Assembly: GCA_003142255.1 (NCBI GenBank)
Contig: PLLO01000009.1
Span: 1-32,529, forward strand
Origin: Bacteroidales bacterium
Lineage (GTDB): Bacteria > Bacteroidota > Bacteroidia > Bacteroidales > VadinHA17
Length of the DNA: 32,529 nucleotides
Direction: 5' to 3'
Positions within the stretch are counted from its first letter, which is position 1, and every line of letters begins with the position of its first letter. The notes under the pieces are model-generated. The model was given only the letters and a program-made list of their open reading frames with translations, was not told where the DNA came from and made no database searches. Positions 16,798 to 25,650 of this stretch are shown here, one piece after another. A program made the translations under genes and the position numbers.

Positions 16798-19032
16798 TTA
16801 TCTGTTTCGTTGTTTCTGTGATCTCTGCTTTCCTGAATATTCAGAGTTGCGCCCTTTTGGGTTACCGGATTTTATTGTTTTGATATCCCCTTCTGATGTA
16901 TCTGTCACCAGCTTGTAATCGAGCTGTTTTTTCTGAAGGTCGGCTTTTACAACTTCTATTTTAATCTTATCGCCAAGAGTATAAACCTTACCGTTTGAAC
17001 GGCCTATTATGCGATAGTTTTCTTCATCATACTCATAAAAATCGTCTTCAAGGTCACGGAGGGCGACCATGCCCTCGCACTGGTTCTCGATAATCTCGAC
17101 ATAGATGCCCCATTCGGTCACACCGGAGATAACGCCATCAAACGGCACTCCCATTTTATCGCTCATATACTCGACCTGCTTGTATTTTGTTGAAGCTCTT
17201 TCAGCCTCGGTGGCAAGGCGCTCCATCTTCGAGGAGTGGTCGCACAGCTTCTCGTATTTCTCGCGGCCCTTAATATTGGATCCATCGAGATACATTGTCA
17301 GAAGCCGGTGGACCATCATGTCGGGATAACGCCTGATAGGCGAGGTGAAATGAGTATAGTACCTGAATGCAAGACCATAATGCCCTATATTTTCTGTCGA
17401 ATAGATTGCCTTGGCCATCGACCTCAGGGCAAGAGTCTCGATAATATTCTGCTCCTTTTTCCCTTCAATCTGGTGAAGAAGCCTGTTCATCGCCTTTGGC
17501 AGCGGAGTCTTGTCGTCTTCGGAAAGCTTATACCCGAACTTCTTTATAAAGTGGCTGAAATTGCTGATTTTCTCCGGATCAGGCTTATCGTGTATCCTGT
17601 AAACAAAAGTCTTGCCCTTGCGGATTTTTCCCACATATTCAGCAACACTCTTGTTTGCAAGCAGCATGAACTCCTCGACGAGCTGATTGGATGTGCCCAT
17701 CTCGCGGAATTTGATGCCGGTAGGCTTGCCTTTCTCATCAAGGTCGAATTTCACTTCAACCTTTTCAAAGGAGAAGGCACCTGCCGAAAACCTTTTTGTG
17801 CGGAGCTGCTGTGCAAGCCTGTGGAGAACTGTGACCTGATCCTTCATATCGCCCTCGCCGGTATCAATAACCTTCTGGGCTTCGCTATATGAAAAGCGCT
17901 TGTCGGAGTTTATGATGGTGCGGCCAAACCATTCGTTGACTATCTCCGATTTATCATTAAGCTCAAAAATCGCAGAATAGGTAAGCTTATCCTCGTACTG
18001 ATTGAGGGAGCAGATGTGGTTCGAAAGCCTTTCCGGGAGCATGGGCACAACCCTGTCGACAAGGTAAATGGACGTTGCGCGCTGTTTTGCCTCATCTTCC
18101 AATATAGAGCCTGGCTTTACGTAATGTGTAACATCGGCAATATGAACGCCGGCTTCCCAGTTGCCGTTGGCAAGCTGCTTCAGAGAAAGAGCGTCGTCGA
18201 AATCCTTTGCATCCTCCGGGTCGATCGTGAATGTAGGGACACCGCGCATATCGCGTCTTGCTTTTATATCTTCCGGGGTGATTGCTGCAGGAATTTTTTC
18301 AGCATCGGCCTCGACCTCTTCGGTAAAATGGTATGGCAGTTCAAATTCTGCAAGTATGGCATGCATCTCCGTTTCATTCTCTCCCGGTACTCCCAGTACA
18401 TTGATGATCTCTGCGATCGGGTTCTTTGATTTAGGATCCCAGTCGACAACTTTAGCCACTGCCTTTTCTCCCTGTTTTGCCCCGTTAAGCTTTGAGAGGG
18501 GGATAAAAAGGTCGAATGGCATGTTCTTGTTATCGGGAATGAGGAATGCAAAATCAGGCATGAGCTCTATGGTGCCTACAAACGAAGTGCGCCATCTTTC
18601 AATGATCTCAACAACTTCACCTTCGGGCCTCGCACCCTTCCGCTTTGCAAAGAGCAGCACCTTTACAGTGTCGCCGTGAAGCGCGGTATGAAGGTTTTTT
18701 GCTGAGACGAAAACATCATCCTCGAGGTCGGTGGTCGAAATAAATCCAAATCCCATGCGGGTCAGATCGACTGTTCCGGTAATATAGCCCCGGCTCTCCT
18801 TTATCATGTATTTTCCCTGGTATGCCTCTTTGATAATTCCCTTTTTTGTGAGATCCCTGAGTACATCAGTTATCGCCTTCTTCTCTGACGGGTCATTTAT
18901 ATTGAGGCGTTTTGCTATCTGCTTGTAGTTGAAACTCTGCTGTGGGTTATTAGATAAAATATCCTTTATCCGGCTGGCTGCTGATTCATTTGAAGAGCCT
19001 GAACTCTTATTGCCCCTTCCCTTTTTGCTCAT
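16798..19032 (-). CDS. rnr: Ribonuclease R
   Basis: RNase R is a processive 3'-5' exoribonuclease that degrades structured RNA. The 744-residue product has an N-terminal winged-helix region (SRIKDILSNNPQQSFNYKQIAKRLNI), cold-shock-like OB domains, the RNB catalytic domain with DPEDAKDFDDA from D271 (metal-binding Asp residues D271, D277, D279, D280), the HFTSPIRRYPDMMVHR motif, and a C-terminal S1 domain (FDGVISGVTEWGIYVEI) with a basic tail. A longer reading to 19101 adds 23 hydrophobic residues, but a -7 box (TACCTTTG, 19055-19048) lies inside that extension and a nuclease would not carry a membrane anchor there, so ATG 19032 is chosen. It diverges from the GH9 gene. Confidence 0.94.
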   Translation of the reverse strand: MSKKGRGNKSSGSSNESAASRIKDILSNNPQQSFNYKQIAKRLNINDPSEKKAITDVLRDLTKKGIIKEAYQGKYMIKESRGYITGTVDLTRMGFGFISTTDLEDDVFVSAKNLHTALHGDTVKVLLFAKRKGARPEGEVVEIIERWRTSFVGTIELMPDFAFLIPDNKNMPFDLFIPLSKLNGAKQGEKAVAKVVDWDPKSKNPIAEIINVLGVPGENETEMHAILAEFELPYHFTEEVEADAEKIPAAITPEDIKARRDMRGVPTFTIDPEDAKDFDDALSLKQLANGNWEAGVHIADVTHYVKPGSILEDEAKQRATSIYLVDRVVPMLPERLSNHICSLNQYEDKLTYSAIFELNDKSEIVNEWFGRTIINSDKRFSYSEAQKVIDTGEGDMKDQVTVLHRLAQQLRTKRFSAGAFSFEKVEVKFDLDEKGKPTGIKFREMGTSNQLVEEFMLLANKSVAEYVGKIRKGKTFVYRIHDKPDPEKISNFSHFIKKFGYKLSEDDKTPLPKAMNRLLHQIEGKKEQNIIETLALRSMAKAIYSTENIGHYGLAFRYYTHFTSPIRRYPDMMVHRLLTMYLDGSNIKGREKYEKLCDHSSKMERLATEAERASTKYKQVEYMSDKMGVPFDGVISGVTEWGIYVEIIENQCEGMVALRDLEDDFYEYDEENYRIIGRSNGKVYTLGDKIKIEVVKADLQKKQLDYKLVTDTSEGDIKTIKSGNPKGRNSEYSGKQRSQKQRNR

Positions 19033-19047
19033 AAATTTAGGTTTTTG

Positions 19048-19055
19048 CAAAGGTA
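19048..19055 (-). promoter_or_regulatory. -7 box for rnr
   Basis: TACCTTTG on the minus strand is an exact TAnnTTTG, giving a short leader of roughly 10 nt before ATG 19032. No good TTTG lies at the expected -33 position, so this is a partial match. Confidence 0.35.
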
Positions 19056-19187
19056 AGATAATGAACGATAAAAGTATTATATTTGATAAAATGACTCTCA
19101 TCTGAACAGGGATGAGTACGATATCAGGAACTTAATTTTTATACTTGCTAAAATCAAATAAATCAATTATTAACACACAATAAAAAA

Positions 19188-21755
19188 ATGAGAGAAAATT
19201 CAAATTTGAAGAATTTAGCTTTCACACACAGAGCTGTCTTTTTTGCTTTCATCTTGATCCTTACTTTCGTTAAACCATGTTTCTCACAGGAGAACAGCCT
19301 TAAGCTTAATGACAAGGATTATTTTGAGATGCGTGGATTTAATGTACTTGTCTTCGAAAATCAGTATAATGGCATGTTTTTCGACGAAAAGACCGCTGGT
19401 ATCCTTTTGATACATCATGGTGTGAGAACGGCCACAGGTGGTGCAGTAAGATTGAAGCCCACACCTGAACAGTGGGACCAGATACCTGTTGTCACAGAAC
19501 GGAAAGTCAACAGGGACGACAACAGTATAGATGTTACCCTTCGGTATGCAGATTTCGATTTCATCTCCCATATACATGTCAAACCACAGGGAAGCAGTGT
19601 CATGATCACTGTGACGCTCGATAAGCCTCTTCCTGAAAAGCTTGCAGGAAGAGCTGGATTCAATATAGAGTTCCTGCCTTCAGAGTATTTCGGGAAAACT
19701 TATCTGATGGATAACATTTCGGGCTTGTTCCCTCTTTACCCGGCAAGCTCAATGGATGTCAAACCAATGGCGACTCAGATAACCCAGTTCGCTGGTTTTT
19801 CCACATTCGACGATCATGGCCGGGCAGAATACGTGGAACCAAAACCTATAGCTGAAGGCAAAAACCTTATTCTGGCGCCCGAAGATCCCGAAAGACGGAT
19901 CAGTATTCAAACTGAAAACGGAACCCTGATGCTTCTCGATGGCAGGGCAGTTGCCCAGAATGGCTGGTACGTAGTTCGTACACTTATTCCATCAGACCAG
20001 ACAGGCAAAGTTGTGGAATGGACTCTTACCCCTGGCATCATCCCTGCCTGGACAAGGCCTCCAATGATCGCTCATTCACAGGTCGGTTATTACCCCGATC
20101 AGGAAAAAATAGCTGTTATCGAACTGGATAAGAATGATAATCCGCTCAAGAACGCTTCCGTGCTAAGGCTAGGTAACAATGGTGAATGGATTGAAGAGTT
20201 CAGTGGCGAGGTAAAACCCTGGGGTACATATCTTAGATACAATTATGCCCGGTTTGATTTCTCTTCCGTGAAGGCCCCTGGCATATATATTATTAAATAT
20301 GGCAACCAGAAAACGGATCCTTTCCAGATCGGGAAAAACGTATTTGACAACGCCTGGCAACAGACACTCGATGTATGGTTCCCGGTACAGATGGACCATA
20401 TGTTTGTCAATGAAGCTTACCGAGTTTGGCACGGAGCCGCTCATCTCGACGATGCCCTGCAGGCACCTGTAAATCATCAGCATTTCGACGGCTTCAGAAT
20501 GGGAAACACCACGGAAACTAAGTATAAACCACTGGAACGGATACCAGGCATGAACGTTGGCGGATGGTTTGATGCCGGTGATTATGATCTTCGTACAGGA
20601 TCGCATTGTATTGCCATATCCAATCTCATTGACTCATGGGAGCATTTCAATATTAATCGTGATGAGACGCTTGTGGATCAGAAACAGAGGTTCGTGGATA
20701 TTCATCATCCCGATGGAAAGCCGGATATCCTGCAACAGATTGAGCAGGGGACACTTTTCCTTATTGCCCAGCAGCGCGCATTCGGACGTGCAATCACAAC
20801 AGTCATCGAACCAAATCTGCACCAGTATCATCACCTGGGCGATGCAGTGAACATAACCGATAACCTGAATTATAATCCAAACCTTAAGGAGTATGAATCT
20901 GATGGTAAATCCAGCGGTACAAAAGATGACAGGTGGGTGTTTACCAACAAATCATCACAGGTCAATTATAGCTCGCTTGTATCTCTTGCAGGCGCAAGCC
21001 GCGCCCTTAAGGGATACAATGACAGCCTTGCTGAAGAGTGCCTGGCAACTGCAAAGAAAATATGGATGGATGAACATATTCAACCGGCCCGGCCAAATAC
21101 GCAGGATTTCGGATATACAGGCACTGGCGAAATGGAAGCTGCCCTCCAATTATATATTTCAACAAAAGAATCCAGGTATGCCGACAGGTTTAAAGAATTG
21201 TTATGGCCAGCGATGGAAAGAAGCTACATCATTTATATGAGGCTTGGTGTCACTGGTGTTCCATGTATGGACAAAGCTTTTAAGGACCAGCTTGCTCCCT
21301 ATGTCCGGAAATATAAGAATGCCAACGACGACCTGTTCAGGCAAAACCCCTTCGGTGTATCAATATCGACACGTGGATGGGGTGGAAATGAAGGAGTGAT
21401 AAGCTGGTCTATAACCAATTATCTCTTGCATAAATTCTTCCCGGAAATAATTGGACCGGAGTATGCGGAGAGAGGAATGGCTTTTATTTATGGATGTCAT
21501 CCAGGCTCGAATGTTTCATTTGTTTCGGGGGTTGGAACGCATTCTGCAGAAGTGGCTTATGGTAATAACCGAGCAGATTTCACATTCATTGCCGGGGGTG
21601 TGGTGCCCGGGATATTGATCCTGAAGCCCGACTTCCCTGAGCATATGGAAAAATGGCCTTTCCTTTGGGGTGAAAATGAATATGTGATAGACATTTGTGC
21701 TGAATATATTTACCTGGTAAATGCTATAATCGACCTGAAGAAAACAGAGAAATAA
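19188..21755 (+). CDS. Secreted glycoside hydrolase family 9 protein
   Basis: 855 residues starting with a signal peptide (hydrophobic run AVFFAFILILTFV, likely cleavage after CFS near residue 34). Residues about 40-285 are an extra beta-rich region I do not recognise. A cellulase N-terminal Ig-like domain follows from PPMIAHSQVGYYPDQEKIAV, then the (alpha/alpha)6 catalytic domain. The Asp pair lies in GGWFDAGDYD (D462, D465) and the acid Glu in GENEYVID (E831), so catalysis should be intact. The usual GH9 substrate motif ending in PHHR is replaced by SAEVAYGNNR, so the substrate may not be cellulose; some GH9 enzymes act on glucosamine or mixed-linkage glucans. It stands alone, with no SusC/SusD pair nearby, and has no T9SS tail. 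Confidence 0.85.
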   Translation: MRENSNLKNLAFTHRAVFFAFILILTFVKPCFSQENSLKLNDKDYFEMRGFNVLVFENQYNGMFFDEKTAGILLIHHGVRTATGGAVRLKPTPEQWDQIPVVTERKVNRDDNSIDVTLRYADFDFISHIHVKPQGSSVMITVTLDKPLPEKLAGRAGFNIEFLPSEYFGKTYLMDNISGLFPLYPASSMDVKPMATQITQFAGFSTFDDHGRAEYVEPKPIAEGKNLILAPEDPERRISIQTENGTLMLLDGRAVAQNGWYVVRTLIPSDQTGKVVEWTLTPGIIPAWTRPPMIAHSQVGYYPDQEKIAVIELDKNDNPLKNASVLRLGNNGEWIEEFSGEVKPWGTYLRYNYARFDFSSVKAPGIYIIKYGNQKTDPFQIGKNVFDNAWQQTLDVWFPVQMDHMFVNEAYRVWHGAAHLDDALQAPVNHQHFDGFRMGNTTETKYKPLERIPGMNVGGWFDAGDYDLRTGSHCIAISNLIDSWEHFNINRDETLVDQKQRFVDIHHPDGKPDILQQIEQGTLFLIAQQRAFGRAITTVIEPNLHQYHHLGDAVNITDNLNYNPNLKEYESDGKSSGTKDDRWVFTNKSSQVNYSSLVSLAGASRALKGYNDSLAEECLATAKKIWMDEHIQPARPNTQDFGYTGTGEMEAALQLYISTKESRYADRFKELLWPAMERSYIIYMRLGVTGVPCMDKAFKDQLAPYVRKYKNANDDLFRQNPFGVSISTRGWGGNEGVISWSITNYLLHKFFPEIIGPEYAERGMAFIYGCHPGSNVSFVSGVGTHSAEVAYGNNRADFTFIAGGVVPGILILKPDFPEHMEKWPFLWGENEYVIDICAEYIYLVNAIIDLKKTEK

Positions 21756-21875
21756 CTAAAATACAAAAACTCCCTGTTCAGGTTTTAAGAGTAAAGCTGA
21801 TGAATGTGCCGGTTTCTGCCACTGCTTAAACAGGTACTTAAAATTTTAATAAATTTGACATAACGTAAGATTAAT

Positions 21876-22163
21876 ATGTCCGACCTGAAATCTGTTTACC
21901 AGCATTCGCCAGCCGTCGTAACGAGAAAAACGGGGAATGAATATGTGTTAGTACCTGTTGCAAATAACATTGCCGATATGAACAGCGTCTATACCCTGAA
22001 CGAAACCGGCGCTTTTATCTGGGAGCATATCGATGGGAAGCGATGCGTGAAAGAGCTGATCGAAGCTCTTATGGAAGAGTATGAGACTGACGAGAAAACG
22101 GCATCGGAAGATGTCTTTTCATTCATAACCGAAATGGAAAAATACCTGATCATAAATGATTGA
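21876..22163 (+). CDS. PqqD-like protein (RiPP recognition element fold)
   Basis: 95 residues that match the PqqD family: a short N-terminal stretch with VPVANNIADMNSVYTLNETGAFIWEHIDG, then a helical part KRCVKELIEALMEEYETDEKTASEDVFSFITEMEKYLII. PqqD domains bind the leader of a ribosomal peptide and present it to a modifying enzyme. It is the first gene of the five-gene cluster up to 26801. A TAAATTTG box at 21850-21857 is a good -7 element, but no TTTG is seen at the right distance upstream. In lasso-peptide clusters the equivalent is the B1 protein. No precursor gene was found beside it. Confidence 0.85.
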   Translation: MSDLKSVYQHSPAVVTRKTGNEYVLVPVANNIADMNSVYTLNETGAFIWEHIDGKRCVKELIEALMEEYETDEKTASEDVFSFITEMEKYLIIND

Positions 22164-22206
22164 AACAAATTAATAGTAATTTTTGATAAATCCTTTATTT
22201 AAAACG

Positions 22207-22332
22207 CACCCCCTTTCTTATTTCCCCCAAGGGGGAAAAGTTCACTCGCAGGCAGGCCCCTTCGCTAAAATTGCCCACCGGGCAATTTCTTACGCTCGGT
22301 CCTCCCCGTGGGGGAAGGATGGGAAGGGGGTA
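22207..22332. repeat. Family-2 palindromic repeat between pqqD-like and kinase genes
   Basis: Outer arms ACCCCCTTTC... and ...GAAGGGGGT enclose CCCCCAAGGGGG, a perfect 9-bp hairpin AAATTGCCC-ACC-GGGCAATTT (22268-22288) and CCCCGTGGGGG. It is the longest of the three family-2 copies because of the inserted hairpin. It fills most of the 195-nt gap; nothing else is seen there. Confidence 0.65.
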
Positions 22333-22358
22333 AATTAAAGGGACATGGAGTGTAAATA

Positions 22359-23246
22359 ATGAGGAGCTACAGCTTAAATATTGCCGGTTATATTATCAGA
22401 TTCGAGAGTGCTGACGGCGGACCTGATCTTGTTCCTTCGGAACGGTTCCTCAGAAATATCTGTAGCAACAGCGACCCTGATGTCATGGTGAATGTTCACG
22501 CCGGGAAGCTTTCACTTCCGAGGGGAGCAAAGATGGTTTTCAATGCTCCGTATGTTGAAGAGGTCAACGGCATCGCGGAAAAAAAACGCGACAGGTTCTG
22601 GAGCGTCCATAAGCATCATAATGACCTTTTTATAAAAACACTCTTCCCGCTTTCTTCTTTCAGAAAAAAGGCAGTTCTTAAATATTCGCTTTCTTCACCG
22701 GAATGGGATCTCTGGATCGATAGTGCCGGCACCGGGACCGACCCGATGGAATATCCTCTCGACGGGCTGATCCTTTATTACCTCACTGTAATTAAAGGCG
22801 ACATTCTGATCCATGCTTCGGGCATAAACCAATCAGGCCGGGGATATCTTTTCAGCGGTGTCTCGGGAAAGGGCAAGAGCACCATGGCGAAGCTGTGGGA
22901 CAAGGCAGGCGCAAAAGTGATCCACGACGACAGGCTTATAATCAGAAGAAACGGCAGCGGGTATAAGATGTACAACACACCTGTCTACAATAACGATGAA
23001 CCGTCCGAATCGCCCCTCGATAAAATATTCCTGATCGGTCATGGAAAGAGAAATGAGATCATCCCTGTAAGTGGTGCTTCGGGAGTAAGCCTGATTATGG
23101 CAAACTGCATTCAGCATAACTGGGACCCGAAAATCGTGGTACGGCTGCTCGGGTCGGTATCAATAATGTGCACATCCATCCCGGCTGCCAGACTCCTTTT
23201 CAGACCCGACAGGAGCGTCATCGATTATATCCTCGAAAATGAATAG
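22359..23246 (+). CDS. HPr-kinase-like (HprK-related) kinase
   Basis: 295 residues. The C-terminal half has the P-loop GVSGKGKST (167-175) preceded by ILIHASGINQSGRGYLFSG and followed by AKVIHDDRLIIRR with D190 and D191, the layout of the HPr kinase/PEPCK-type ATP-binding fold. The N-terminal half is a separate region without a clear motif. It is not HprK itself: the HPr-binding signature is not seen and no PTS gene is near. Related kinases in paeninodin-type lasso clusters phosphorylate the C-terminus of the precursor, which fits the neighbours here (PqqD-like, exporter, nucleotidyltransferase). The gene overlaps the next by 8 nt. The actual substrate is unknown. Confidence 0.82.
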   Translation: MRSYSLNIAGYIIRFESADGGPDLVPSERFLRNICSNSDPDVMVNVHAGKLSLPRGAKMVFNAPYVEEVNGIAEKKRDRFWSVHKHHNDLFIKTLFPLSSFRKKAVLKYSLSSPEWDLWIDSAGTGTDPMEYPLDGLILYYLTVIKGDILIHASGINQSGRGYLFSGVSGKGKSTMAKLWDKAGAKVIHDDRLIIRRNGSGYKMYNTPVYNNDEPSESPLDKIFLIGHGKRNEIIPVSGASGVSLIMANCIQHNWDPKIVVRLLGSVSIMCTSIPAARLLFRPDRSVIDYILENE

Positions 23247-23703
23247 CGAGAATGACACATATACCATCCTGAAGGAGATAAGTTTCGCCCTCCTGGCGGA
23301 AGGGAAGACTATAAGGGCAAAAGCAGAAGGGTACAGCATGTATCCTTTTATCAGGCCCGGATCAATGGTGCTTCTGGGACCTATCAATGACAGCGTCACG
23401 CTTATCCCGGGAGAGATAGTGGCATGGAAAAGAGAATCGGGTTTTGTGCTGCACAGGCTTACAGGCATAATAAAGAACGGAAGCGAGATACACTATATCA
23501 CCAGGGGCGACAGCTGCCTGCAGGAAGATCAGCCCTTAAGCAGGGAACAGATCGCTGGAAGAGTGTTAATGATCGAAGATGCAAAAGGAGAAACGAGGGA
23601 AGGGAGTCAGCTTATCAGAAAACCCCGTTATTTTTATAACAGGTTCAGTGTGTGGCTTATCTTCAAATGGAAGAGGATCTCAAGATTCATGATGATTCTT
23701 TAA
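23239..23703 (+). CDS. S24/S26-family peptidase-like protein (signal-peptidase type)
   Basis: 154 residues with the serine box GYSMYPFIRPGSMVLL (S33) and GEIVAWKRESGFVLHRLTGI, where H72 stands where bacterial signal peptidase I has its general-base Lys. Ser/His is the pattern of the archaeal, ER and SipW-type enzymes. A further family box, ITRGDSCLQEDQPL, follows. There is no N-terminal membrane helix; a weak hydrophobic stretch lies near the C-terminus (FSVWLIF). It overlaps the kinase gene by 8 nt, so the two are likely made together. In this cluster it could cut a peptide leader; alternatively it is an inactive homologue. Substrate unknown. Confidence 0.78.
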   Translation: MNSENDTYTILKEISFALLAEGKTIRAKAEGYSMYPFIRPGSMVLLGPINDSVTLIPGEIVAWKRESGFVLHRLTGIIKNGSEIHYITRGDSCLQEDQPLSREQIAGRVLMIEDAKGETREGSQLIRKPRYFYNRFSVWLIFKWKRISRFMMIL

Positions 23704-23727
23704 TAATATATATAATGTTTTTAGTTT

Positions 23728-23807
23728 TACCCCCTTCCCCAGCCCTTCCCCCACGGGGGCAGGGAGTCAAGCTTTTCCCCCTTGGGGGAAACGGGAAAGA
23801 GGGTAAT
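23728..23807. repeat. Family-2 palindromic repeat before the ABC exporter gene
   Basis: TTACCCCCTTCCCCAGCCC... pairs overall with ...GGGAAAGAGGGTAA, enclosing CCCCCACGGGGG and CCCCCTTGGGGG. It shares GGGCAGGGAGTCA with 8223-8297. It lies in the 159-nt gap between the S26-like and ABC genes. Confidence 0.65.
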
Positions 23808-23862
23808 TAAAAGAAATGGCACCGAGTATTATTGAAAATCAATAATTACATTGCAAGACCAG

Positions 23863-25650
23863 ATGAAAGAAAAAATTAAATATTTCCGTGAATCCATAAA
23901 GCTGGTCTGGCAGTCGGCTCCGGGCTGGACATTCGTAAATATTGTCATTTCAGTCCTGCGAAGCTTCCTGCCGCTTCTGCTGCTCTGGCTCTTAAAGAGT
24001 CTGATCGACGGCATAACGGCAGCAGTATCGGCAAGGCCGGGACAGCCGATCATGAATATCCTTTGGCCCGTCATTGCAGTCGTGATAATATGGTTTCTCG
24101 ATGAGGCAGCCTCCGACATCTCTAATTTCGTCCGCAAAAAACAGTCACTGAAACTTGAGACCTTCATGTACGGTCTCCTTCACTCGAAAGCCATCAGGCT
24201 CGACCTGATCAATTTCGAGCGTCCTGAATATTTTGACACCCTTACCAGGGCGGCAAGAGAGGCACCATGGAGGCCAAACAGCATACTTAACAACCTGGTC
24301 TCCATTCTCAGGGGGCTCCTCTCCCTTATCCTGATGGCCGGAGTGCTGACATCACTTAACTGGATGCTGGCGCTTCTGCTGATTGTAGTGAATGTCCCGG
24401 GTGTATGGCTGAGGTTCTATTATGCCGACGTTCTTTACAACTTCCAGAGGGAACAGACACCCGAAGCAAGAAAAACAGCCTACTTCAACTGGCTTCTGAC
24501 CGGCGATCGCCCCTCGAGAGAAATAAGGCTTTTCGGACTCGGGGAATATTTCATGTCGCTCTTCAAAAAATCTTTCCTCAAAACAAAAGAGGATGAGCTC
24601 CGGATCATCAAAAAACGAACGCTCATTGAACTTGTATCAGATCTCTTCAAGGCGGCTGCCGTTCTCATCACGATTATGTTCGTTGCAAAGGAGACAATAT
24701 TTGGGAAGATTACCCTGGGACAGATGGCAATGTTACTATTGGCGTTCCGTCAGGGCATGGTATATATCAAAGAACTTCTGGGATCAGTCGGCGGACTATA
24801 CGAGGATTCACTGTTCATAGGCGATACTTTCGAATTCCTTAACCTGAAGGAAAATATTGTTGCAGTTCCACCCGAGATAGTGCCGACGGGATTAAATAAA
24901 TCCATAGAAGTTGAAAACCTATCGTTCAAATACCCCGGCAATGCCGAAACTACGATCAAAAACGTAACCTTCAGGGTAATGAAGGGGGATATCATTGCTC
25001 TTGTCGGACCCAACGGAGCCGGGAAGAGCACGCTGGCAAGACTCATCTGCAGGCTTTATGATCCCTATTCAGGATCAGTTAAGCTCGATGGTGCCGACAT
25101 CCGGAACATGGATCCTGAAAAGTACAGGAAGCTGATATCGGTGGTATTCCAGGATTTTATGCTTTACAACCTTGAGGCCGGGGAGAATATAAGACTTGGC
25201 AACATTGATGAAGAAAATCCAGGCGAAAAAGTAAAATCGGCTGCACGCGCTTCGGGTGTTCATGACCTTATAAATAATCTACCCGACGGTTATTCTACAG
25301 CCATCGGCAACCTGTTCGACGATAGCCGTGAGTTGAGCTGGGGCGAGTGGCAGAAGCTGGCTCTCTCAAGAGCCCTTTTCAGGGATGCCCCACTGCTTAT
25401 CCTCGATGAGCCGTCAAGCTCCCTTGATGCAGATACTGAATATGATATCTTCAGCCGTTTCAGGGAGATTGTCAGGGGAAGGACATCAATACTGATAAGC
25501 CACAGGTTTACAAATGTAAGCCTGGCCGACAGGATCATCGTACTTGACAAAGGTGCCGTTGCAGAGAGCGGCACCCATGACGAGCTTATGAAGAAAAAGG
25601 GGATATACTTCAGCATGTACACCAAACAAACCGGCAGGTTTGACAAATGA
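23863..25650 (+). CDS. ABC exporter (fused membrane and ATPase domains)
   Basis: 595 residues: an N-terminal membrane domain of about 330 residues with hydrophobic helices (VISVLRSFLPLLLLWLL, ILWPVIAVVIIWFL, LISILRGLL-type segments), then an ATPase domain. Walker A is GPNGAGKST (382-390), the signature is LSWGEWQ (491-497) with Trp in place of the second residue Gly of LSGGQ, Walker B is LLILDEPSSSLD (D515, E516), and the switch His is in LISHRF. No C39 peptidase domain is present. It resembles the exporters of lasso-peptide clusters, which fits its PqqD-like and kinase neighbours. ATG 23863 is chosen over TTG 23851. The next gene overlaps by 4 nt. Confidence 0.88.
   Translation: MKEKIKYFRESIKLVWQSAPGWTFVNIVISVLRSFLPLLLLWLLKSLIDGITAAVSARPGQPIMNILWPVIAVVIIWFLDEAASDISNFVRKKQSLKLETFMYGLLHSKAIRLDLINFERPEYFDTLTRAAREAPWRPNSILNNLVSILRGLLSLILMAGVLTSLNWMLALLLIVVNVPGVWLRFYYADVLYNFQREQTPEARKTAYFNWLLTGDRPSREIRLFGLGEYFMSLFKKSFLKTKEDELRIIKKRTLIELVSDLFKAAAVLITIMFVAKETIFGKITLGQMAMLLLAFRQGMVYIKELLGSVGGLYEDSLFIGDTFEFLNLKENIVAVPPEIVPTGLNKSIEVENLSFKYPGNAETTIKNVTFRVMKGDIIALVGPNGAGKSTLARLICRLYDPYSGSVKLDGADIRNMDPEKYRKLISVVFQDFMLYNLEAGENIRLGNIDEENPGEKVKSAARASGVHDLINNLPDGYSTAIGNLFDDSRELSWGEWQKLALSRALFRDAPLLILDEPSSSLDADTEYDIFSRFREIVRGRTSILISHRFTNVSLADRIIVLDKGAVAESGTHDELMKKKGIYFSMYTKQTGRFDK

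Noticed and set aside
16631-16918. 95-codon plus-strand frame after ispG
   Set aside because: It is made of palindromic repeats and the antisense of the rnr 3' end.
19033-19101. 23-residue N-terminal extension of RNase R
   Set aside because: It contains a -7 promoter box, is hydrophobic, and precedes a typical basic RNase R start at ATG 19032.
21799-21829. Nine-codon ORF (MNVPVSATA) before the PqqD-like gene as a precursor
   Set aside because: It is too short for a leader plus core, and the -7 box for the cluster lies after it.
23715-23810. 31-codon ORF as a RiPP precursor in the gap before the exporter
   Set aside because: It is a translation of the family-2 palindrome (rich in Pro and Gly by composition) and has no leader-core pattern.
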